A stretch of 64,000 nucleotides of DNA from Halomontanus rarus (GCF_029338335.1 NZ_CP119796.1); one strand, 5' to 3'; positions 33,262-42,480 are shown, numbered from the stretch's first letter. Numbers and translations: made by a program. The notes: generated by a model from the letters alone, not told the origin.

Positions 33262-34746
33262 ATGGTCCGACAGACACGACGACAGTTCGTAACCGGAATC
33301 GCAGCCGCGGGACTGACACTCTGTGCAGCCGGAACGGTCTCCGCGAGCGGACGACAGCGCTACGTGGTGGTCGCACCCGGTCAGGGTACCACCCGAACAC
33401 TCGAGCAGGAGGGGGTCGACGTCACGGCCGAACTGGCCGACGGCTCCGTCCTGCTCGTCGACGGCCCGACCGACGCGGCGGCCGACCTCGAGCGGGTCGG
33501 TGGCGTCCGCACGGCTACACCGGACGTGCGACTCGAGGTCGATCTGCCGCCGGTGTCGGCCGGCGTCGGGCCGGGGGAGACGGTCGGGGGAGCGCAGACG
33601 TCGGAACCGACGCTGTACGACCTCCAGTGGGACAAGCAGGTGACGGACACCCTCGCCGCCCACGAGCTGGCGACGGGCGCGGGGACGACGCTGGCGATTC
33701 TCGACACGGGGATCGATCCGGACCACCCCGACCTCGCGCGAAACGTCGACGAGGACGCGAGCCGGTTGTTCGCCGCGGGCGATCCGATCGACGCGGACGA
33801 TAACCCGTGGGATACGGACGGCCACGGGACCCACGTCGCCGGAATCGCTGCGGCGACCGGCGAGGGGGGTGCGGTGGGGACCGGGATCGTGGGCATGGCC
33901 CCCGAGGCGACGCTGGTCTCGGCGAAGGTCTTCTGGTTCGAAGTGCCCGCGGACGGAGACGAGGACGAACCCGTCCTGATGACCACGACCGGCGACATTC
34001 TACGTGCAGTCGACTACGCGGCCTCGATCGGCGCCGACGCGGCGAACCTCAGCCTCGGCACGGCTCCACTGCCACCACAGACCAACGCCGGCGGGATCAG
34101 AACCGCCTACCAGCGCGTGATCCGCCACGCCGTCCGCCATGGAACCGTCGTCGTCGCCAGCGCCGGCAACGACGCGGCGAACCTCCAGCAGGGCGGATAC
34201 TTCTCCCTGCCGAACAGCACCGCGGGTGCGATCAGCGTCAGTGCGACGGGGCCGAACGACGAACTGGTGTTCTACTCGAATTACGGGACGAACGAGGTCG
34301 ACGTCGCCGCACCCGGCGGCGGGTACGAGACGGAGGCGAAGACGCTGTGCACCGAGGCGGGGATCGTCGCCGGCAGTTGTGAAGGCGAGGGAGACGGGGA
34401 CGAAGAGGAAGAGGAAAACGGGGACGACGGAGACGACGGAGACGACGGAGCGGACGCGAACTGCACCGAGTGCGAACCCGGCGAGTGGCCCTACCCCACC
34501 AACCTCGTCTACTCGAGTGTGCCGCCGGAAGTCTACGGCGAACCCTACGCGTACTTCGCGGGAACCTCGATGGCCGCACCGCAGGTAACCGGACTCGTCG
34601 GCCTCGTCCGCGAATTGCGGCCCGACGCCAACCCGAACCGGGTCGAAGGGGCGATCGAGCACGGTGCTGAAGGCCATCCCGGGCGGGGCGATCCGGAACT
34701 CGGCGCGGGTCGGATCGACGCTCGAGAGACGGTCGAACGGCTCTGA
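33262..34746 (+). CDS. Secreted subtilisin-like serine protease (halolysin type)
   Basis: A 494-residue Tat-exported protease: QTRRQFVTGIAAAG is the signal, followed by an inhibitor-like propeptide (about 30-115). The catalytic triad is visible: D148 (AILDTGIDPDHPDL), H188 (TDGHGTHVAG) and S436 (FAGTSMAAPQVTG); ASAGND holds the oxyanion Asn. An acidic insert near 373-400 lies between cysteines (LCTEAG and GSCEG before it, NCTECEPG after it). I chose ATG 33262; the GTG at 33247 is only about 19 bases from a TATA-like site. No C-terminal extension is present. Confidence 0.92.
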   Translation: MVRQTRRQFVTGIAAAGLTLCAAGTVSASGRQRYVVVAPGQGTTRTLEQEGVDVTAELADGSVLLVDGPTDAAADLERVGGVRTATPDVRLEVDLPPVSAGVGPGETVGGAQTSEPTLYDLQWDKQVTDTLAAHELATGAGTTLAILDTGIDPDHPDLARNVDEDASRLFAAGDPIDADDNPWDTDGHGTHVAGIAAATGEGGAVGTGIVGMAPEATLVSAKVFWFEVPADGDEDEPVLMTTTGDILRAVDYAASIGADAANLSLGTAPLPPQTNAGGIRTAYQRVIRHAVRHGTVVVASAGNDAANLQQGGYFSLPNSTAGAISVSATGPNDELVFYSNYGTNEVDVAAPGGGYETEAKTLCTEAGIVAGSCEGEGDGDEEEEENGDDGDDGDDGADANCTECEPGEWPYPTNLVYSSVPPEVYGEPYAYFAGTSMAAPQVTGLVGLVRELRPDANPNRVEGAIEHGAEGHPGRGDPELGAGRIDARETVERL

Positions 34747-34827
34747 GAGACGGTCGGAGACGGCGGCGACCGATTCGAGGCGAGCGGAGTCGAGTGAAGG
34801 ACCCGAATCGACCGCCGCAACTCGCGT

Positions 34828-34837
34828 GGTTTTATGC
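34828..34837 (+). promoter_or_regulatory. TATA box of the class V aminotransferase gene
   Basis: The sequence ggttttatgc is centred 28 bases before the ATG at 34861. It overlaps the upstream ATG at 34834, which therefore cannot be the start. Confidence 0.65.
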
Positions 34838-34860
34838 ACGACCGGAGCGGCCACTCGGCT

Positions 34861-35931
34861 ATGAGCGACGATCGACTCCGGATGACCCCCGGACCGACCG
34901 AAGTGCCGTCTCGCGTTCGCGAGCGGATGAGCGAACCCACATGGAACCCCGACGTCGAGTCGGAGTTCTTCGAGTTCTACCGGGTGCTGACCGACAAACT
35001 CGAGCCCGTCTACGGCGGCGACGACGTCGCCATCCTCAGCGGCGAGGGCATCCTGGGTCTCGAGGCCGCGATCGCCTCGCTGGTCGCGGAGGGCGACCGG
35101 GTGCTGTGCGTCTCGAACGGGATCTACGGCGACGGGTTCGCCGACTTCGTCGAGACCTACGGCGGCGAGGCCGTCACCTGCCGGTCGCCGTCGACGGACC
35201 CGCTGGACCTCGAGGCGGTCGAATCGACGCTCGCCGATGGCGAGTTCGACGTCGCGACGATGGTCCACTGCGAGACACCCACCGGAACGCTGAACGACCT
35301 CGAACCGGTGCTCTCACTGCTCGAGGATCACGACGCCCTCAGCGTCGTCGACGCGGTGTCCTCGCTCGGCGGGGCGCCGGTTCCGGTCGACGAAATCGAC
35401 GTCTGTCTCGGCGCCTCCCAGAAGTGTTTCAGTGCCCCGCCCGGCCTGTGTGTCCTCTCGGTCAGTGACCGTGCGTGGGAGAAGATCGAATCGTTCGAGA
35501 CGCGATCGTTCTACGCCGACCTCGAGCCCTGGCGCACGGCCGCGGACGAGGAGTGGTTCCCCTACACCCACGCCACGTCGAATTTGTTCGCCCTGGACGC
35601 CGCCATCGACGCGATCCTCGAAGAGGGCGTGGAGTCGGTCTTCGACCGCCACGCGGATGCGGCAACACTGTGTCGAGATCGGGCCCGGGAACTGGGACTC
35701 GAGATTTACCCCGAAAGCGACGACCTCGCCTCGCCGACGGTGACGGCGATCCGCCTCGAGGGGCGGGCGCAGGAGGTACAACAGCAGGTACAGGACGAGC
35801 ACGATATCGTGCTCTCGACCGGGCTCGGCGAGCACGAAGACGACATCCTCCGGGTCGGCCACATGGGTCACAACGCCAGACGAGAGCGCGTCGAGCGAAC
35901 GATGGACGCGATCGAAGCGGTCCTCGAATAG
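34861..35931 (+). CDS. Class V aminotransferase, alanine-glyoxylate / serine-pyruvate type
   Basis: A 356-residue PLP enzyme of the small-subgroup class V family (serine-pyruvate, alanine-glyoxylate or serine-glyoxylate aminotransferases). It opens MTPGPTEVPSRV after a short lead and carries HCETPTGTLNDL, VDAVSSLGG with the PLP-contacting Asp, and GASQKCFSAPPGL with the Schiff-base Lys. It ends RVGHMGHNARRERVERT, typical of the family. The true substrate pair is unknown. A strong TATA box favours this ATG. Confidence 0.9.
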   Translation: MSDDRLRMTPGPTEVPSRVRERMSEPTWNPDVESEFFEFYRVLTDKLEPVYGGDDVAILSGEGILGLEAAIASLVAEGDRVLCVSNGIYGDGFADFVETYGGEAVTCRSPSTDPLDLEAVESTLADGEFDVATMVHCETPTGTLNDLEPVLSLLEDHDALSVVDAVSSLGGAPVPVDEIDVCLGASQKCFSAPPGLCVLSVSDRAWEKIESFETRSFYADLEPWRTAADEEWFPYTHATSNLFALDAAIDAILEEGVESVFDRHADAATLCRDRARELGLEIYPESDDLASPTVTAIRLEGRAQEVQQQVQDEHDIVLSTGLGEHEDDILRVGHMGHNARRERVERTMDAIEAVLE

Positions 35932-35986
35932 CGGGGCTTCGGCCGGGGGTGCCAGACACCCGCACGTATAGTAGACGAATCGACAT

Positions 35987-35997
35987 GTATATAATTC
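35987..35997 (+). promoter_or_regulatory. TATA box of the beta-lactamase-like lipoprotein gene
   Basis: The sequence gtatataattc is centred 27 bases before the ATG at 36019, the clearest TATA box in the window. Confidence 0.7.
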
Positions 35998-36018
35998 GTC
36001 TGGGGGACGTTCGAGTAA

Positions 36019-37335
36019 ATGAGCGACATGGTCCACCGACGTACCCTCCTCCGAGCCGGCGTTGGAACCGGTATGGCCGCCATTGCGGGCTGTTCGACCA
36101 GCAACACCGGGCCGGGAAACGGAAATTCGACGGAGACGGAGCCGAGGACTGGAACGGAATCGACGCCAGCGGAGACGAAAACGGAGACATCGCCCGAGGG
36201 CCTCGAGCGCCCGGTCACCGGCGACCCGGTTCCCGAACTACAGGCGCTGGACGACGTCGTGCTCGAGTACATGCGCGATCGGTCGATCGAGGCCGGCGCA
36301 CTCGGCGTGAGTCGGAACGGCGAGCTCGTCCTCGAGCGCGGCTACGGCTGGATCGACGAGGACCGAACCGATCCCCTCGAGCCCGACGCCCTGTTCCGGA
36401 TCGCCAGCCTCAGCAAGTCGTTCACCGACGCGGCGATCGAGACGCTGGTCGCCGACGAGCACCTCGCTACCGACGAGCGGGTGTACCCACTCCTCGAGAT
36501 CGAGCCGGTTGGCGGGCTCGGCGACGACCGGATCGAGGAGATCACGGTCCAGCACCTGCTCGACCACGAGGGTGGCTGGAACCCGGCGGTTACCGGCGAT
36601 CCGATGTTCCAGCCGTTCGAGATCGCCGACGAACTGGACCTCGAGGAGCCGCCGGGAAAGCGGGACATCGCCCGCTACGTCCTCGGCCGGTCGCTGCAGT
36701 ATACGCCCGGCGAGGCCTCGGTGTACTCGAACTTCGGCTACAGCCTGCTGGGGCAGGTGATCGAAGCGGTCGGCGAATCCGACGGCTACCACTCGTTTCT
36801 CGTCGAGGAGGTGCTCGAGCCCGTCGATATCGACGACGTACATCTGGCGCGAACCCACCCCGACGACCGGCCGGCGCGGGAGGTCTGGTACGACGACCCG
36901 ACGCGGTGTTCGAACGCGCTCGAGCTCGAGGCCGACGAACGGGTTCGCTGTGCGGACGGCGGCTACTCCTTCGAAGCGCTCGACTCGGCGGGCGGACTGG
37001 TCGCCTCGACCCGAGCCCTCCTCGAGTTCATGGACGCCTACTGGTTGACGGGTGAGCCGCGGGTGCGGACGGGAGGTGCGGGCTCGAGCGACGAAGACGC
37101 GGGAAACGACGACGAAAGCGACGAAACTACCGAAAACGGCGACGACGCCGAAGACCGCAGGTCGGCCGGCCCCTACTTCGGCTCGCTGCCCGGCACGTTC
37201 ACCGTCGCCAGCCAGCGAGCCGACGGGGTCGACGTCGTCGCACTGTTCAACCGGCGATACGGCAACCCGGGGGAAATCGCCGTCGACCTCGAGGAGGCGA
37301 TCGACGCGGTCGACGACTGGCCGTCGGCGGCGTGA
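36019..37335 (+). CDS. Class C beta-lactamase-like serine hydrolase lipoprotein
   Basis: A 438-residue Tat lipoprotein: VHRRTLLRAGVGTGMAAIAGC gives twin arginines at 7-8 and the lipobox Cys at 25, then a Thr/Glu/Asn linker. The catalytic domain has the SxxK motif S130-L-S-K133 (RIASLSKSF) and the Tyr motif YSNFGYSLLG. HLLDHEGGW is another family block. The third motif is not clear; CADGGYSF or GGLVAS may lie near it. An acidic insert sits near 360-375. Extracellular peptidase or esterase activity is likely; antibiotic hydrolysis is not implied. Confidence 0.88.
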   Translation: MSDMVHRRTLLRAGVGTGMAAIAGCSTSNTGPGNGNSTETEPRTGTESTPAETKTETSPEGLERPVTGDPVPELQALDDVVLEYMRDRSIEAGALGVSRNGELVLERGYGWIDEDRTDPLEPDALFRIASLSKSFTDAAIETLVADEHLATDERVYPLLEIEPVGGLGDDRIEEITVQHLLDHEGGWNPAVTGDPMFQPFEIADELDLEEPPGKRDIARYVLGRSLQYTPGEASVYSNFGYSLLGQVIEAVGESDGYHSFLVEEVLEPVDIDDVHLARTHPDDRPAREVWYDDPTRCSNALELEADERVRCADGGYSFEALDSAGGLVASTRALLEFMDAYWLTGEPRVRTGGAGSSDEDAGNDDESDETTENGDDAEDRRSAGPYFGSLPGTFTVASQRADGVDVVALFNRRYGNPGEIAVDLEEAIDAVDDWPSAA

Positions 37336-37456
37336 CGCGGTCTGATCGGGGCGCGTCACGTCGGCAGCGAGCCGGGTCGTGTGCGTGTCACGTCGACTCG
37401 TGGCACGGCCGCGACAGAAAGCAATCCGTTTAGTCACCGCGCGACGAGAAGCGCTA

Positions 37457-38650
37457 ATGAGTTACCGAATCGGACTCGTCGGCAAGCCCTCCGTCGGCAA
37501 GTCCTCCTTCTTCAACGCAGCGACGATGAACGACGTGCCCGAGGGAGCCTATCCCTTCACGACGATCGACCCGAGCGTCGGCGAGGCCTACGTCCGCGTC
37601 GAGTGCGCCGCGCCGGAGTTCGACGAGGAGTGTACGCCCAGCGTCGGCTTCTGTGACTGCGGGACGCGCTTCGTGCCGACGAAACTCGTCGACGTCGCCG
37701 GCCTGATCCCCGGCGCGCACGAGGGGAAGGGCCTGGGCAACCAGTTCCTCTCGGACCTCAACGAGACCGACGTGCTCGTTCACGTCGTCGACTTCTCCGG
37801 CGAGACCGACATCGAGGGCGAACCCACCGAGGGCCACGACCCACGCGTCGACATCGACTTCCTGGAGGAGGAACTCGACCAGTGGTACCTCGGCGTCCTC
37901 GAGAAGGGAATCAACCGCTACGAGACGGGCTACACGACCGAGAACGATGCCATCGAGGAGGAGTTGGCAGAACAGATGAGCGCGTTCAAGACCAACGAAG
38001 ACGAGATCAAACTCCTCGTCCGCCGCGTCGGTATCGGCTTCGAGCCCGAGGAGTGGGACGACGAGGACCGCCTCGAGCTCGCCCGGGAGATCCGGAAAGC
38101 GACGAAGCCGATGGTGATCGCGGCGAACAAGATGGACACGCCCGCGGCCCAGGCGAACTACGAGGAGATCACCGCGGATCCGGAGTACGACCACCTGACC
38201 ATCGTTCCCGCGAGCGCCCACGCCGAGAAGGCCCTGAAGTCGGCGGATCAGGCCGGCGTCGTCGACTACCGCCCCGGCGATTCGGACTTCGAAATCACGG
38301 GCGACATCTCCGGCGAACAAGAGCAGGGACTCGAGCAGATTCGCGACTTCCTCTCCGAATACGGCGCGACCGGTGTCCAGGCCGCCCTCGAGACGGCGCT
38401 GTTCGACGTCCTCGGCGTGACGCCGGTGTTCCCCGGCGGCGCCAACGGACTGGGTAACGAGCGCGGCGAGGTGCTGCCCGACTGCTATCTGATCCCGCCG
38501 AACTCGACGGCCGAGGACTTCGCGTACAGTCTGCACTCCGATATCGGCGACGGGTTCCTCCACGCGATCGACTGCCGGTCGAACCGCCAGCTCGGGAAGG
38601 CCTACGAGGTCGAGCCGCGGGACGTGATCGAGGTCATCACGACGAACTGA
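37457..38650 (+). CDS. ychF: YchF/OLA1-type redox-linked ATPase (Obg-like family)
   Basis: A 397-residue P-loop NTPase of the Obg-related YchF/OLA1 group, which in many organisms prefers ATP and binds ribosomes. The P-loop is GKPSVGKSSFFNA, G3 is DVAGLIPGAHEGKGLGNQFL and G4 is NKMD. A long helical insert lies between (EELDQWYLGVLEKGIN). The C-terminal TGS domain reads DCYLIPPNSTAEDFAYSLHSDIGDG. The archaeal metal-type segment CTPSVGFCDCGTRF near 60-75 is characteristic. The start at 37457 is the usual N-terminus (MSYRIGLVG). Confidence 0.92.
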   Translation: MSYRIGLVGKPSVGKSSFFNAATMNDVPEGAYPFTTIDPSVGEAYVRVECAAPEFDEECTPSVGFCDCGTRFVPTKLVDVAGLIPGAHEGKGLGNQFLSDLNETDVLVHVVDFSGETDIEGEPTEGHDPRVDIDFLEEELDQWYLGVLEKGINRYETGYTTENDAIEEELAEQMSAFKTNEDEIKLLVRRVGIGFEPEEWDDEDRLELAREIRKATKPMVIAANKMDTPAAQANYEEITADPEYDHLTIVPASAHAEKALKSADQAGVVDYRPGDSDFEITGDISGEQEQGLEQIRDFLSEYGATGVQAALETALFDVLGVTPVFPGGANGLGNERGEVLPDCYLIPPNSTAEDFAYSLHSDIGDGFLHAIDCRSNRQLGKAYEVEPRDVIEVITTN

Positions 38651-38672
38651 ACTGTCGGTTTCGGGCCGGCGG

Positions 38673-39170
38673 TTACCCGACGTCCAGAGTTCCCTCACAC
38701 TCCGTGCGTGGACACACGAGCCCGGACTCGGACTCGTCGCCGCGCGGAATCCGCATGTTGTCGTGTCCGCAGTCGGGGCACGCGACGGATCTGTTTTCCA
38801 ATACCGGAATGCGGTCGATCCGCACGTCCTCGCTGTCGCGGGGCGCACCCAGTGCGAACGCCACGACCGTCTCGTCGCCGTCGTTCTCTCCCGACTGGAA
38901 CTCACCGGGAGCGAACCGGATCGCTTCGTCTTCGCCGACGCGAATGTCTCCGTCGCGGGTCTCGAAGACGACTGCTCCCTCGAGAACGAGAAACACTTCC
39001 TCCTGATCCATGTGGGCGTGCACCGAGCCGCTGAATCGCTCTCCGGGCTCGAGGACGTAACGCGTGATCGCGACGTCCGAGGTGTTCAGCGGGCCGGCCA
39101 GCGCGCGCCGGTCGGTGTGTACGTCCGGGTCGGGTGTCGGTTCGACGTCCTCGATCGAGACGTTCTTCAT
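38673..39170 (-). CDS. Cupin-domain protein with C-terminal zinc ribbon
   Basis: A 165-residue protein: a single cupin barrel (residues about 30-115) with metal-binding His/Glu in HAHMDQEEVFLVLEG and FAPGEFQSGEND, then a zinc ribbon CPDCGHDN and CPRTEC. The start at 39170 begins MKNVSIEDVEP. The frame is open upstream into the TMEM175 gene, giving an apparent 427-residue fusion, but the joining segment is Ser/Arg-rich and looks non-coding. The substrate is unknown. Confidence 0.8.
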   Translation of the reverse strand: MKNVSIEDVEPTPDPDVHTDRRALAGPLNTSDVAITRYVLEPGERFSGSVHAHMDQEEVFLVLEGAVVFETRDGDIRVGEDEAIRFAPGEFQSGENDGDETVVAFALGAPRDSEDVRIDRIPVLENRSVACPDCGHDNMRIPRGDESESGLVCPRTECEGTLDVG

Positions 39171-39301
39171 GGCCGCGTGTTCGCCGCTCGGGCTCAAAAA
39201 TGGGGGTCTCGAGCAGTGTCCACGCTCGGTGATTGTCGAACGGCGAGCGCCCGTGCAGACCCGCGAGTAGCGGCTCGACGAGACGACTCGAGCGGCGAGA
39301 G

Positions 39302-39908
39302 TCACTCGCGACCGCGCTCGTAGTAGCGCGCCCAGAAGCAATTGCAACGGGACGATGAGGATCGGCGTGAGAAAGGCGAGCGGGAGGCTCACGGCGGCGA
39401 CGCCGATGGAGACGAGAAAGACGCCCGGAGAGATCAACCCGCGAACGGTAACCAGCCGACCGGTTCGCTCGTCGATGGTGTCGTCGGTGAACCCCCGTCG
39501 GTAGGCGTACCACCAGAGCAGCGTCAGCGAGAACCCGACGAACGAGAAGTTGAGCGCGTACAGCGTCCACGTGAAGTGGGTGCCGTAGATGCCGAGCAAC
39601 TCGGTCGGGTACGGGAGAAAGGAGACGGTCAAGAGGAACAGCAGGTTCAGGTAGAGCAACACCCGATCGTGACGGACGACTCGCTGGAAGAGGTTGTGGT
39701 GGACGATCCAGTAGAGGCCGACGACGGCGAAACTCAACAGGTAGCTGAACAGCAACGGTCGCTGGTCGGCCAGCGCCGACGGCACCTGCCCGGGGGCGGC
39801 GTCCGGCACCTGAAACTGCAGGACGAGAAGCGTGAGGACGATCGCGAAGACCCCGTCGCTGAGTGCGTCCATTCGGTCGGTGTCCTCGCCTTCGAGCAGT
39901 CGAACCAC
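39302..39908 (-). CDS. TMEM175-family potassium channel, apparent 1-base frameshift near the end
   Basis: A membrane protein of the prokaryotic TMEM175 (DUF1211) K+ channel family, about 200 residues. The hallmark RMDALSDGVFAIVLTLL lies in the first helix, and four to five more helices follow to VSLPLAFLTPILIVPLQL. The reading frame then runs on through intergenic sequence into the cupin gene, but one frame over it would end FWARYYERGRE-stop at 39302. The 607-base span is 202 codons plus one extra base. A GTG at 39908 with an AT-rich box about 30 bases upstream is the best start. Confidence 0.62.
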
Positions 39909-40054
39909 GACCGATCGGACGGCGGCCAGCGACGAATATCCTCGCTGCGCTCGCAACTGCTGCAGTCGAGAGCGAGCGACGAGCGCTCGAGCCGCGTCTC
40001 GAAGTTCGGGGTGCGGCGTCCGCCGATCTCGAGTGCCCGATTCGAATCAGAACG

Positions 40055-40831
40055 CTACTGCACGCCCGCCGCCCGAATATTCTCCGCGGCCTCCACGAGC
40101 GCTTCCGTCGCCCGCTCGGCGGGCAGTTCGTACTCGATGACCAGCGGGGCCTCGAGGTCGGCGTGCTCGTCGAGCAGCCCCAGCACGTGGGCCAGATCGA
40201 GTCGTCCCGCGCCCGGAAGATCCTCCAGTTCGGCCTCGGAGGTGTCCTTCAGGTGGACGGCAATCACCCGGTCGCCCAGGTCCGGAAGCACGTCGTCTGG
40301 CGTCTCGTCCATCACGAGGAAGTGGCCGGTATCGATACAGACACCCAGCCGGGGGTGGTCGTAGCGCTCGAGGACCTCGCGAACGTCGTCGACGCTCGAG
40401 AAGACCCGCGAGAGGTCGTCGTGGTGGACCGTCGAGTAGTTGTGGATCGCGACGTCGATCCCGAACTCCTCGCCGAGGGCGATCAGTTCCTCGGTGACGT
40501 CGTCGCTCGCGGGCGGGTAGTTGACGGTGACGTAGTCGGCACCCAGCCGATCGGCGAAGGCGACGTGCTCGCGCGCCCGTCCGGGGTCGTCGAGGTCGAC
40601 GACGCCGTAGCCGCAGATCGTCACGTCGGCGTCGTCGATCCGCTCGATCGCGTTTTCGATCTCGTCCTCGCCGTCTTCGGGTGACAGGTGGTGTCCCCAG
40701 AGCTCGAGTTGGTCGATACCGGTCGTCTCGAGTTCGGCGAGGAGGTCCGCGAGCGAGAGCGCCTGAAAGACGACGCTCTGGACGCCGATCTCGTACTCGT
40801 GGGTTCGTGACCGTGATCGGTTCGGAGTCAT
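40055..40831 (-). CDS. Sugar phosphate isomerase/epimerase (TIM-barrel AP-endonuclease-2 family)
   Basis: A 258-residue xylose-isomerase-like TIM barrel. Metal-site segments are visible: DQLELWGHHL, AIHNYSTVHH, GVCIDTGHFLV, IAVHLKDTSE and LVIEYELPAE, matching the Glu/Asp/His/Glu ligand set of the family. It probably isomerises or epimerises a sugar or inositol derivative; the substrate is unknown. The start at 40831 gives the N-terminus MTPNRSRSRTHEYEIGVQS. Confidence 0.85.
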   Translation of the reverse strand: MTPNRSRSRTHEYEIGVQSVVFQALSLADLLAELETTGIDQLELWGHHLSPEDGEDEIENAIERIDDADVTICGYGVVDLDDPGRAREHVAFADRLGADYVTVNYPPASDDVTEELIALGEEFGIDVAIHNYSTVHHDDLSRVFSSVDDVREVLERYDHPRLGVCIDTGHFLVMDETPDDVLPDLGDRVIAVHLKDTSEAELEDLPGAGRLDLAHVLGLLDEHADLEAPLVIEYELPAERATEALVEAAENIRAAGVQ

Positions 40832-40994
40832 AGTTGGAGGTCGACAACGGCGTGGAAAAACGTTGGGAAGGGGGCCATTCCGTTCGCGTATCGCTGGAAC
40901 GTGAAACGAGACTCGAAACGTCGAGCGACTCACTCGAGTCGAAAACGGGCCGATCACCACGGGAAACGGACAGTTCAACGCGGTTACCCGGGTT

Positions 40995-41002
40995 CTTTTA
41001 AC
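40995..41002 (+). promoter_or_regulatory. TATA box of the response regulator gene
   Basis: The sequence cttttaac is centred about 26 bases before the ATG at 41025, fitting a leaderless transcript. Confidence 0.6.
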
Positions 41003-41024
41003 TCTACGTAAGTAAACGAGCACG

Positions 41025-41495
41025 ATGACCACAGCCGATGGGAGGGCGGAGGAGGTCGCCGAAAACAAGCCGATCGATATTCTGTTAGTGGAGTCCAATC
41101 CCGGAGATACACGCCTGTTTACGGAGTCGTTCAAGGAGGCGAGTATCACGAACCGGATCTACGCCGTCTCCGACGGCGAGAGCGCGCTCGATTTCGTTCA
41201 TCAGCGCGGCGAGTATACGAACGTCCCGCGTCCGGATATCGTTTTGCTGGATCCGCAGTTGCCCGGAACGAGCGGTACCGACGTCCTCTCGGAACTGAAC
41301 GACGAACCCGAGCTCCGCGATATTTCCGTCGTCATCCTCACGAGTTCGGACGAAGAAGAGGACATCGTCAAATCGCACGGCCTCGACGCGGACACCTACA
41401 TTCAAAAGCCCGTCGCGACCGAGGAGTTCGTCGGATTCGTCCAGTCAGTCGAGGACTTCTGGTTCACGATCGTCCGTCGCGACGCCGACGAGTAA
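41025..41495 (+). CDS. Single-domain response regulator
   Basis: A 156-residue CheY-like receiver without an output domain, of the Rcp1-like kind common in haloarchaea. The phospho-acceptor is D76 (DIVLLDPQLPGTSG), the switch Thr is T106 (VVILTSS) and the conserved Lys is K128 (YIQKPV). The acidic pocket reads VESNPGD at 22-28 instead of the usual VEDNPGD, so one Mg-binding acid is missing. No kinase gene is adjacent. Confidence 0.88.
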   Translation: MTTADGRAEEVAENKPIDILLVESNPGDTRLFTESFKEASITNRIYAVSDGESALDFVHQRGEYTNVPRPDIVLLDPQLPGTSGTDVLSELNDEPELRDISVVILTSSDEEEDIVKSHGLDADTYIQKPVATEEFVGFVQSVEDFWFTIVRRDADE

Positions 41496-41531
41496 ATCCC
41501 CGGCCATCGGCTGTTTGAACCTCCGATCGAC

Positions 41532-42446
41532 TCACGGCGCCGGAACCGGCGAATCGGCGTCTCGAGCCCGCGCTTTCAACGCGGCCCGTTCCTCGTCGCT
41601 CATCGGCTCGTAGGCCTGCGCCGCCTCGAGGATCGCCGGTACGAGGTCCGGATCACCCGCGTTCGGAATCGAGGTCATGCCGTGCGAGAGGGCGAACCGA
41701 AGGCACTCGACGAGTTCGTCTTCGGTGTCGTAGGGCTCGTACCACGTGTTGTACGGCCGGTCGTCCTCGTCGAGGTCGTCGGGCCACGGTCCTTTCGCGA
41801 ATCCCTTGATACACAGCGTCCCCAGCCCTTTCTCCTCGGCGAGATCGAGCACCGAGGCGTAGTCGTACTCGGGAGCCTCCGCGCCCTTCGCGGCGAGCGT
41901 GTAGTTGAACGGGAACATCACCGTCTCGAGTTCGGGGATCTCTTTGATCGCCGTCCGGATGAGCGCCGGATCGCCGTGGCTGGTCAGCCCGACGTGGTCG
42001 ATCAGGCCCTCTTCCTTCGCTTCGATAAACGCCTGCAGGGCGCCGGGGTCGTGGTCGCCTTGGGACATCTCCGGGCTGTACTCGCCCGTGATCGCCTCGA
42101 GTTCGTCGTAGCGGGTGACGGCGTGGAACTGGTAGAGGTCGATTTTGTCGACGCCCAGCCGGTCGAGCGAGCGGTGGAGTTCGCCCCAGGCGCCGTAGTA
42201 GGTGCGCTCCTGGGTCTTGCACCCCAGAAAGATCTCCTCGCGGTGCTCGGCCAGTTTGGGCGCGAGTTTTACCTCCGCGTCGCCGTAGGTCGGCGCGACG
42301 TCGAAGTGGTTGACGCCGGCGTCGAGGACGTCCTCGACCATCTCGTTCGCGTCGTCTTGCTCGAGGAAGTTCAGCGCGATCGCGCCGAAGGTGAGCACGC
42401 TCGAATCGTGACCGGTGTCGCCGAGTGGACGGGTCTCCATGGACAT
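41532..42446 (-). CDS. Aldo/keto reductase
   Basis: A 304-residue NAD(P)H-dependent oxidoreductase with the AKR barrel. The active-site Asp and Tyr lie in HFDVAPTYGDAE, the Lys in FLGCKTQERTY and the His in LYQFHAVTRYD. The C-terminal cofactor segment includes GMTSIPNAGDPD. The substrate is unknown. A TATA box 29 bases upstream supports the start; the second Met is also possible. Confidence 0.88.
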   Translation of the reverse strand: MSMETRPLGDTGHDSSVLTFGAIALNFLEQDDANEMVEDVLDAGVNHFDVAPTYGDAEVKLAPKLAEHREEIFLGCKTQERTYYGAWGELHRSLDRLGVDKIDLYQFHAVTRYDELEAITGEYSPEMSQGDHDPGALQAFIEAKEEGLIDHVGLTSHGDPALIRTAIKEIPELETVMFPFNYTLAAKGAEAPEYDYASVLDLAEEKGLGTLCIKGFAKGPWPDDLDEDDRPYNTWYEPYDTEDELVECLRFALSHGMTSIPNAGDPDLVPAILEAAQAYEPMSDEERAALKARARDADSPVPAP

Positions 42447-42468
42447 ACGATTATAAACGATCGATGAG

Positions 42469-42480
42469 GCAATAAATTGT
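42469..42480 (-). promoter_or_regulatory. TATA box of the 41532-42446 aldo/keto reductase
   Basis: The minus strand reads acaatttattgc, centred about 29 bases before the ATG at 42446. Confidence 0.65.

Noticed and set aside
34000..35268. A 422-codon minus-strand open frame across the protease and aminotransferase genes
   Set aside because: Both plus-strand genes have full catalytic motifs; the minus frame has no domain and is a product of GC-rich codon bias.
38673..39956. A 427-residue channel-cupin fusion protein
   Set aside because: The linker is Ser/Arg-rich and the span to the expected channel stop is one base too long, so a frameshift with two separate genes fits better; kept as a finding, not as a fusion gene.
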